Below, one piece after another: positions 58,158-64,000 of a stretch of 64,000 nt of DNA (positions within the stretch are counted from its first letter, which is position 1; every line of letters starts with the position of its first letter). The DNA is taken from contig JAJDAH010000036.1 of the NCBI GenBank assembly GCA_029261965.1, positions 1-64,000 on the forward strand, in the 5' to 3' direction. Made by a program: the position numbers and the translations under genes. The DNA is from Polyangiaceae bacterium (lineage in GTDB: Bacteria; Myxococcota_A; Polyangia; Polyangiales; Polyangiaceae). Under the pieces are notes generated by a model that worked only from the letters and a program-made list of their open reading frames with translations, was not told the DNA's origin and ran no database searches.

Positions 58158-59290
58158 GCGCCAAGAAACTCGCTCCCGGGTGCGAGACGTTGGCGGCGCG
58201 TCTGCAGATGAGTCTCGACCGATTCGATCTGGACGTGGATTTCGAGACGAGCGGGCGCGTGACGGGGATCTTTGGCTCGTCGGGCTCCGGAAAAACGAGC
58301 CTCCTGGAAGCGGTGGCGGGGATCCGACGCGCCCGCGGCGTCGTGCGCCTCGGCCCGGAGGCGTGGTTGGACTCCGCGAGGGGGCACCACGTCGCGGCTG
58401 AAGAACGGAGCGTGGGGTACGTGCCGCAGGACGGCCTCTTGTTTCCGCACTTGAACGTACGGGCGAACCTTCTTTCTGGGGCGCGTCGGGCCGAGCGCGC
58501 CGGACACGACGTGGCGAGCACGCTCGCGCTCGTCTCGCGAACGCTCGGCATCGAACCGCTCCTGACGAGAATGTCGACCACGCTATCCGGCGGAGAGAAA
58601 CAGCGTGTGGCTCTCGGCCGAGCTCTGTGCTCGGCCCCGCGGCTCCTACTTCTCGACGAGCCGTTCGCGTCCCTCGACATTCCGCTTCGGCGTCGGCTTT
58701 TGCCTTTTCTCGATCGAGTCCGCGAGCAGTTCCAGATCCCGATGCTGCTCGTCTCTCACGATCCGGCGGAAGTGCAGGCGATCTGCGACGAGGTGATCGT
58801 GCTCGAACGAGGTCGGGTCAAAGCGCGGGGAGAGCCGCGGACGGTTCTCGCACTCGAGGCGGGCGTCGAGGACTTCGACAATGTTTTACCTTGCAAAGTC
58901 GTCGGAATGAGCGACGAGGCTGGGCGGGTCGAGCTCTCGGACGGGACCGTCCTGGCCACCAGGCCGGCGGACGCCCGCGTCGGAGACACGACCTTCGTGA
59001 CCATCGGCGCCCGGGACGTCATCGTGGCGACGAGCGAGCCCCACGGCCTTTCGGCGCGAAACGTGCTCCCCGGCGTGGTCCAAAAAGTACAAGATGCTGG
59101 CGTTCGTCGATTGTTGGAGGTCCGCGTGAACCAGGAAGATCTGGTGCTCGAGCTGTCTCGAGCCGCGTGCGAGGAGCTCGGACTCGTTGCGGGAAAGTAC
59201 GTACATCTCGTCATCAAATCGTCGTCGTGCGTGCTCTACCCCGCGGCAAAGTCCCAGACGTCCGACGTCGAGCAACCTGACGCAACGTGA
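58154..59290 (+). CDS. modC: Molybdate ABC ATPase ModC
   Basis: 378 residues from GTG 58154, overlapping the modB stop. Walker [11 protein letters not shown] (41-50), signature LSGGEKQR, Walker [13 protein letters not shown] and switch His in [11 protein letters not shown] are complete. The C-terminal part carries a TOBE/MOP-like domain ([37 protein letters not shown] ... [10 protein letters not shown]) that binds molybdate and gives trans-inhibition in ModC. Energises the importer and may report Mo status. Length is normal for the family. The 169-base gap after it contains no gene. Confidence 0.95.
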   Translation: MSAKKLAPGCETLAARLQMSLDRFDLDVDFETSGRVTGIFGSSGSGKTSLLEAVAGIRRARGVVRLGPEAWLDSARGHHVAAEERSVGYVPQDGLLFPHLNVRANLLSGARRAERAGHDVASTLALVSRTLGIEPLLTRMSTTLSGGEKQRVALGRALCSAPRLLLLDEPFASLDIPLRRRLLPFLDRVREQFQIPMLLVSHDPAEVQAICDEVIVLERGRVKARGEPRTVLALEAGVEDFDNVLPCKVVGMSDEAGRVELSDGTVLATRPADARVGDTTFVTIGARDVIVATSEPHGLSARNVLPGVVQKVQDAGVRRLLEVRVNQEDLVLELSRAACEELGLVAGKYVHLVIKSSSCVLYPAAKSQTSDVEQPDAT

Positions 59291-59459
59291 CCCGGAGCGA
59301 TTCCTGCCGACGCGACGAAAGAGCTTCGCCCGTCCGATCCTGGCCGGCGGGTCGTTTCCGCCCCCAACAAATGCGTTGTGGCAGCGGCGCGGTGCGCTAA
59401 CCTCAGCCTGACAAAGCGCGGGCGAGGCGACGCTTTCATTCCCCAAGGGAGAACTTCGA

Positions 59460-60992
59460 ATGCATTGGCGACAGGTTGGAAGTCTGGCCGCAGCGGCCGC
59501 GGTGAGCGTGTGGATGTTTGGTTGCGGCTCGAGCGGCGACAAAGACGACGGTACGGGCGGTGGCGGCGGCCAAGCCGGCGGCTCGGGGGGAAGCGGCGGG
59601 AGCGCAGGGTCCGGTGGTAGCGGCGGTGGCGCCGGCAGCGGCGGAAGCGGCGGCGGCATGGGCGGAAGCGGCGGCGGCATGGGCGGCGCTTCCGGCGCCA
59701 GCGGTGCAGCGGGGAGCGCTGGAACCGGCGGCGGCACGGGCGGCATGGGCGGCACGGGCGGAGGCGCAGCCGGCATGGGCGGCGTGGGCCAGGGCTTCCC
59801 GGAATATCCGCCAGTCCCGTTCCCGACCGAGAACCCATTCGAGGCGAGCAAGGCGATGCTCGGAAAAGTCCTGTTCTGGGAGGAGCAGATCGGCAGCGAC
59901 GACACCGTCGCGTGCGGCACCTGTCATCGCGCGGCTTCCGGTGGAGCCGACGGCCGCCCGGCGAACCCCGCCTCGGTGAAGCACCCAGGCATCGACGGCA
60001 TCCTCGGAAACGCCGACGACATCAACGGCGCGCAGGGCATCGCGCGATGCGACAATACCGGCGCGCCCAAAGCGGACCCGGTTTTCGGAAACATGGTCCA
60101 GGTGACCAAACGTCGAGCTCCGAGCTACCTGGACGCGATGTTCTTCCCCGAAATCTTCTGGGATGGGCGCGCGACGAGCGTCTTCGTCGACCCGGACACC
60201 GGCTCGAACGCCATCCTTTCCGGAGGCGCGCTCGAGAGCCAGGCGGTGGGGCCGCCGCTCAGCGACGTCGAGATGGCGTGCGAAGGGCGCACGTGGCCGG
60301 ACATTCACGCCAAGCTGCAGACGGTCACCCCGCTCGCTTTTGCGACGAACATCCCGACCGCTATGCAAAACTTCATCGCCGGCAAGTCGTACCCGGATCT
60401 CTTCAACGACGTGTACGGCACGACCGAGATCAACACGATGCTCATCGCGTTCGCGATCGCCACCCACGAGCGCACGCTCACCAGCGACGACACCCCGTGG
60501 GATCGCTGGAACGCGGGGGACTCGAGCGCGATGACCGCGGATCAGATCCAGGGCTTCCGGCTCTTCGACGACCCGGCCAAGGGCAACTGCACCGTGTGTC
60601 ACAGGCCGCCGGAGTTCAGTGATCGCTTGTTCCACAACATCGGGTTCCATGCGTTCAACGCCCTCGACCAGGGGCGCATGGAGTTCTCGGCCCAGGCGGC
60701 GGACAACGGCAAGTTCAAGACACCGACCCTCCGCAACGTGGGGCTTCGGGAAGACGCGGGGCTTTTGCATGACGGCATCGCTCCCCATGGCGGCGATCTG
60801 CAGGCGGTCATGGACGCCTACAACGTGCCGCCGAATCTCAACAACATGGTCGACGGCGACATCAACGCCCTCAACCTGACTGCCGCGGAAGTCACCCTGA
60901 TCATCGACTTCCTCAAGAACGGGCTGACCGATCCCCGGGTCGAGGCGGAGACGGCCCCCTTCGATCGCCCGACACTGTCGACAGAGCCTTGA
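59460..60992 (+). CDS. Di-haem cytochrome c peroxidase/MauG-like lipoprotein
   Basis: 510 residues; Shine-Dalgarno gggag 8 bases before ATG. Signal with lipobox SVWMFGC, then a Gly/Ser/Met linker to about residue 110. Two c-type haem sites: DTVACGTCHRAASG and KGNCTVCHRPPEFSD, in the bacterial CcpA/MauG arrangement, with DGRATSVFVDPD between and KFKTPTLRNVGLREDAGLLHDG near the end, typical of the family. It could reduce peroxide at the cell surface or act in electron transfer. First of three consecutive exported proteins with related architecture. Confidence 0.92.
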   Translation: MHWRQVGSLAAAAAVSVWMFGCGSSGDKDDGTGGGGGQAGGSGGSGGSAGSGGSGGGAGSGGSGGGMGGSGGGMGGASGASGAAGSAGTGGGTGGMGGTGGGAAGMGGVGQGFPEYPPVPFPTENPFEASKAMLGKVLFWEEQIGSDDTVACGTCHRAASGGADGRPANPASVKHPGIDGILGNADDINGAQGIARCDNTGAPKADPVFGNMVQVTKRRAPSYLDAMFFPEIFWDGRATSVFVDPDTGSNAILSGGALESQAVGPPLSDVEMACEGRTWPDIHAKLQTVTPLAFATNIPTAMQNFIAGKSYPDLFNDVYGTTEINTMLIAFAIATHERTLTSDDTPWDRWNAGDSSAMTADQIQGFRLFDDPAKGNCTVCHRPPEFSDRLFHNIGFHAFNALDQGRMEFSAQAADNGKFKTPTLRNVGLREDAGLLHDGIAPHGGDLQAVMDAYNVPPNLNNMVDGDINALNLTAAEVTLIIDFLKNGLTDPRVEAETAPFDRPTLSTEP

Positions 60993-61110
60993 CATAGGCC
61001 GAAAAGGCAGGTCGCCGCGTCGCGCTTTACTGCGAACGGCGGCCTGCTAGTCTCGGACAATCGGTTTGCTTGGTGGCTGGCGGTCGGGGAGCGACTGTCG
61101 GAGGTAGTGC

Positions 61111-63228
61111 ATGAACGATAGGGTCTTGGCAACGTTGCTCGCGCTCGGGCTCGGAGCCACAGGTTGCGGCGGCGGAAACGGCAACGACGACGGCACTGGT
61201 GGCTCGTCCGCCGGTGGCATGGGCGGCGCCAACGGCGGCTCGGCCGGCGTCGGAGGCACGGCGCCAGTCGACACGACGGCCCCGGATTTCGCCGGCGCTA
61301 CGGCCGCCAACATCGTCAGCGAAACTCGCCTCGAGGTCACGTGGGACGCCGCCAACGACGATCTCAGCCCCGGCAGCCGAATCGCCTACCGCGTCTACAT
61401 GTCGACCACCGCTGGTGGGCACGACTTCTCCCGCCCGTTCACGACCACGTCCTCGGGTTCGGCCACCGCGTTCCTCAGCGATCTCGACCCGGACCAGGAC
61501 TACTTCTTCATCGTTCGAGCCGTGGACGAAGCCGGCAACGAAGACGGCAACAGCGTGGAGGTCTCGGCGACCACACCGGACACGTCGCCACCCAAGTTCC
61601 CTGGCTTGACGGCGATGACCGCGCTCACTTCTCGAAGCCTGATGCTCGAGTGGCGACCGGCCGCGGACACGGGCGCGGACGAAGCCCAGCTCCAGTACAA
61701 CGTCTACCTCTCGCCGCTTTCGGGAGCGCAAGACTTCGGTGCGCCGCCTACCGCCACGAGCGCACCAGGCGAGACGACACTCATCATCGACACCGGAATC
61801 AACCCGGAGACTCAGTATTTCGCCGTCGTGCATGCCGTCGATCCGACCGGCAACGAAGACGACAACACCGTCGAGCGCGGAGTGACCACCCCCGAGGGAA
61901 ACCCCCCGACGTTTGCTGGCCTCCGGTACGCCATCTCCGCGCCCGACGCGGTGAATCTGTACTGGACGCCCGCCAACGACCTGCCGGACACCGAAACCGC
62001 AAACCTCGTGTACGACGTCTTTGCGTCTACGAGCTCGATGGCCCAGGACTTCAGCGCGCCGGTGGCGACGACGCCCCCGGGCGTGTTCACGCACGCGGTG
62101 ATGGGGCTGCCCGCGGACACCGAGCATTTTTTCATCGTCCGCGCTCGGGATCCGTCGGGCAACCTCGACAACAACCGCACCGAACGGCGCGCCACGCCCA
62201 TCGGCACGGACACCGTCGCGCCGAACTTCGCCGGCGCTACGGCGGCGATGAGCAACAGTCCGTCGAGCATCGAGGTCACCTGGGCTGCGGCTACGGACAA
62301 CAAGGCCGCGGCGAACGACATCGCGTACGATGTCTACGTCTCGGCTATGGCGGGCGGACAAGACTTCTCTTCGCCGACGTTCAGCACGCGGAGCGGCGCG
62401 ACGAGCGCGACCATCGCGGGGCTGAACCCCGGCGCCAGCCGCTCGGTGGTCGTTCGCGCCCGGGATCAAGCCGGCAACCGTGACGGTAACTCGATGGAAG
62501 TCACTGCGGCGGCATTGGCCAAACCGACGCCTGCGGATACGACCGCGCCGACCTTCACCGGCGCGCCCACCGCAATGAGGGTTGACACTCGCCCCGACTC
62601 GCTCGACGTCGCCTGGGTGGATGCCACCGACGACACCGTGGCGGCCGCGGACATTCGGTATCACATCTGCGTCGAGGTCAACGTCACCGACTGCGTCGGT
62701 GCCGCCTTCTTGGACCACATCGCCTTCACCACCGACTTCGGGGACTTGAGCGCGCGCGTCAACAAGCTCCGCACACGGACCAACTACGAGGTCTTCGTGC
62801 GAGCCGAAGACCGCAACGGCAACATGGAGACGGGCAACAACAGCGCTCAGGCGACGACCGCCACGTCGTGGCAGAACGACGTGCTGCCGCTGCTGCAGGC
62901 CAAGTGCAACGCCTGCCACGATTTCCAGACCATCCCGAGCTTGTCGAACGTGCCGAGCAGCTTCGCCGACGCCAGTCTCGTCGGAACGTTTCCCCCCGAC
63001 GGCCAGCTGCCGTTCGTCCGGCCGGGGCAGCCGGAGCTCAGCATGATTTATCGCAAGGTCAACGCCATCGGAATCGTGCAGCCACCGTTCTCGGTGGCTC
63101 TGCCCAACGACTACCTCGGAAATCGAGAGCCGCGGGACGGCGGTGGGTTGGGACTCGTAAACGAGCTCAGCGCCGCGGAGAACGGCACCATTCGTGACTG
63201 GATCGAGCAGGGAGCGCTCGGAAACTGA
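61111..63228 (+). CDS. Fn3-repeat lipoprotein with C-terminal haem domain
   Basis: 705 residues; Shine-Dalgarno ggagg 6 bases before ATG. Lipobox LGLGATGC, short Gly linker, then five fibronectin-III-like repeats, each starting near APxFAG/PPxFAG and ending in N-xE-V-A-A/T-T patterns (DQDYFFIVRAVDEAGNEDGNS, TEHFFIVRARDPSGNLDNN). The C-terminal about 115 residues carry one c-type haem motif: VLPLLQAKCNACHDFQT ... LSAAENGTIRDWIEQGALGN, resembling small planctomycete-type cytochrome modules. Probably a rod holding a haem head away from the membrane, acting with the di-haem peroxidase just upstream. Confidence 0.88.
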   Translation: MNDRVLATLLALGLGATGCGGGNGNDDGTGGSSAGGMGGANGGSAGVGGTAPVDTTAPDFAGATAANIVSETRLEVTWDAANDDLSPGSRIAYRVYMSTTAGGHDFSRPFTTTSSGSATAFLSDLDPDQDYFFIVRAVDEAGNEDGNSVEVSATTPDTSPPKFPGLTAMTALTSRSLMLEWRPAADTGADEAQLQYNVYLSPLSGAQDFGAPPTATSAPGETTLIIDTGINPETQYFAVVHAVDPTGNEDDNTVERGVTTPEGNPPTFAGLRYAISAPDAVNLYWTPANDLPDTETANLVYDVFASTSSMAQDFSAPVATTPPGVFTHAVMGLPADTEHFFIVRARDPSGNLDNNRTERRATPIGTDTVAPNFAGATAAMSNSPSSIEVTWAAATDNKAAANDIAYDVYVSAMAGGQDFSSPTFSTRSGATSATIAGLNPGASRSVVVRARDQAGNRDGNSMEVTAAALAKPTPADTTAPTFTGAPTAMRVDTRPDSLDVAWVDATDDTVAAADIRYHICVEVNVTDCVGAAFLDHIAFTTDFGDLSARVNKLRTRTNYEVFVRAEDRNGNMETGNNSAQATTATSWQNDVLPLLQAKCNACHDFQTIPSLSNVPSSFADASLVGTFPPDGQLPFVRPGQPELSMIYRKVNAIGIVQPPFSVALPNDYLGNREPRDGGGLGLVNELSAAENGTIRDWIEQGALGN

Positions 63229-63254
63229 CTCCGAGAAGAGAATATAGGATGCAA

Positions 63255-64000
63255 ATGAAAACTCGGAACTTGATTGGTCTTGTCGGAACGACGGTTGCCG
63301 GCGCGGTGTTCTTCAGCGCGTGTGGCGGCACCAGCACCACGTGCGGCGAAGGCACGACGCGCGACGGCAGCAAATGCGTCGCCTCCGGCGACGGCAGCGG
63401 TGGCGCGAGCGGCTCTGGCGGAGGCTCGGCCGGCCAAGCTGGCAGCGGCGGCTCCGCCGGCGGGCCCGTCGCCCAGAACGATCCCCCGGACTTCGCTGGC
63501 GTGGACGCGGTGGCGCCGGCCACGGAAACGGCGTTGCTCGTGGCCTGGCAACCAGCGAGCGACGACACCTCGGCGCCCGAAGACATCCGCTACAACATCT
63601 ACGTCGCCAACGAAGACGGCATGCAGAACTTCGGCGCCCCGCAGGCCGAAGCTCCTCCGGGCGCGACGTCCCTGATTCTCACGAACTTGACGCCCAACGT
63701 GGAGCAATTCGTCGTCGTGCGGGCCGTCGACGCCGACGGCAACGAAGAGGAAAACACGCACCAGGTCAGCAACGAGCCCGGCTTCGACACCGGCGCCCCG
63801 GACTTCGGTGGGGTGGTTTCCGCCGAGCCCGCCGGCCCGGCCGCTGCGACCGTGCGCTGGGACGCCGCTTCGGACGACCGATCTGCCCCGGGAGCGATCT
63901 CCTACTTGGTCTACTGGAGCGACACGGAGGGGCAAGCCATCGACGGCACCCTCGGCGTCATGACCGCGCCCGGTGTGACGGAGGTCGAGGTGAAAGGCCT
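63255..64000 (+). CDS. Fn3-repeat lipoprotein, cut by right edge
   Basis: At least 248 codons. ATG 63255 is preferred over 63249 because agga sits 5 bases before it. Signal with lipobox AVFFSAC, a short Cys pair (TTCGEGTTRDGSKC), then a Gly/Ser/Ala linker and at least two Fn3-like repeats starting PPDFAGVDAV and APDFGGVVSA. The repeats are close to those of the preceding gene (26 bases upstream), so the two are paralogous and co-transcribed. Whether it also ends in a haem module cannot be seen here. Confidence 0.85.
   Translation, partial: MKTRNLIGLVGTTVAGAVFFSACGGTSTTCGEGTTRDGSKCVASGDGSGGASGSGGGSAGQAGSGGSAGGPVAQNDPPDFAGVDAVAPATETALLVAWQPASDDTSAPEDIRYNIYVANEDGMQNFGAPQAEAPPGATSLILTNLTPNVEQFVVVRAVDADGNEEENTHQVSNEPGFDTGAPDFGGVVSAEPAGPAAATVRWDAASDDRSAPGAISYLVYWSDTEGQAIDGTLGVMTAPGVTEVEVKG

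Noticed and set aside
61027-62919. 630-codon minus-strand frame opposite the Fn3 protein
   Set aside because: Shadow of the repetitive Fn3 coding sequence; no start context or family pattern.

Overview
This 64 kb window is very GC-rich and tightly packed. It looks like a chromosomal segment of a myxobacterium (Myxococcota, probably Polyangiales-like). The grounds are a PE-Lig-Pol type DNA ligase D beside Ku, a Ser/Thr kinase followed by a C-terminal membrane segment, a C-terminal MYXO-CTERM sorting tag, FHA and PilZ proteins, and about fifteen lipoproteins built as lipobox + Gly/Ser/Ala-rich linker + variable domain. This assignment is inference from gene content. I saw no tRNA, rRNA, CRISPR array, insertion sequence or phage gene. 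No gene-free stretch exceeds about 210 bases.

Layout. 1-3.3 kb: divergent ligD (runs off the left edge) and ku (non-homologous end joining), a remnant of an MFS transporter, and an Smr-domain protein. 3.4-6.2 kb: a TPR/PEGA-like protein directly abutting a Ser/Thr kinase. 6.2-18.2 kb: surface lipoproteins (Cys-rich, ceramidase-like, FG-GAP, RCC1, metallophosphoesterase) plus an FHA protein. 18.3-23.3 kb: a four-gene minus-strand operon with a Cys-rich lipoprotein, a DUF1549/DUF1588-like CxxCH protein, a Tat-exported DUF1501 protein and a small CxxCH lipoprotein. 23.5-26.4 kb: ammonium transporter, alpha/beta hydrolase and steroid 5-alpha-reductase-like protein, read in that order. 26.5-32.1 kb: two unknown proteins, then an overlapping pair made of a membrane-anchored PEP-synthase-like protein and a polytopic membrane protein with a formylglycine-generating-enzyme-like tail. 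32.3-37.7 kb: O-methyltransferase, M20 peptidase, NAD-dependent epimerase, single-domain E2-like acyltransferase, PilZ protein and PlsC-like acyltransferase. 37.7-41.9 kb: a 1373-residue Cys-rich repeat protein with DNRLRE-like N-terminus and MYXO-CTERM tail. 42-45.5 kb: methyltransferase, molybdenum storage protein pair mosB-mosA, and a fatty acid hydroxylase behind a striking palindromic promoter. 45.6-55.7 kb: VWA-like lipoprotein, msrPQ, a membrane protein, a HEAT-like lipoprotein, a DUF4091 protein and a LamG lipoprotein. 55.7-59.3 kb: an HTH-PBP regulator divergent from modABC. 59.5 kb to the end: di-haem peroxidase lipoprotein, Fn3 x5 + CxxCH lipoprotein, and a further Fn3 lipoprotein cut by the right edge.

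How it fits together. Three molybdenum functions lie within about 17 kb: storage (MosAB), import (ModABC with its own regulator) and use (MsrP, a molybdopterin enzyme). Several exported c-type haem proteins occur in two clusters with Gly-linker tethers, pointing to a redox-active cell surface. The most unfamiliar system is the PEP-synthase-like/FGE-like membrane pair at 28.5-32.1 kb. Its swivelling domain has lost the phosphorylatable histidine while the ATP-grasp motifs remain.
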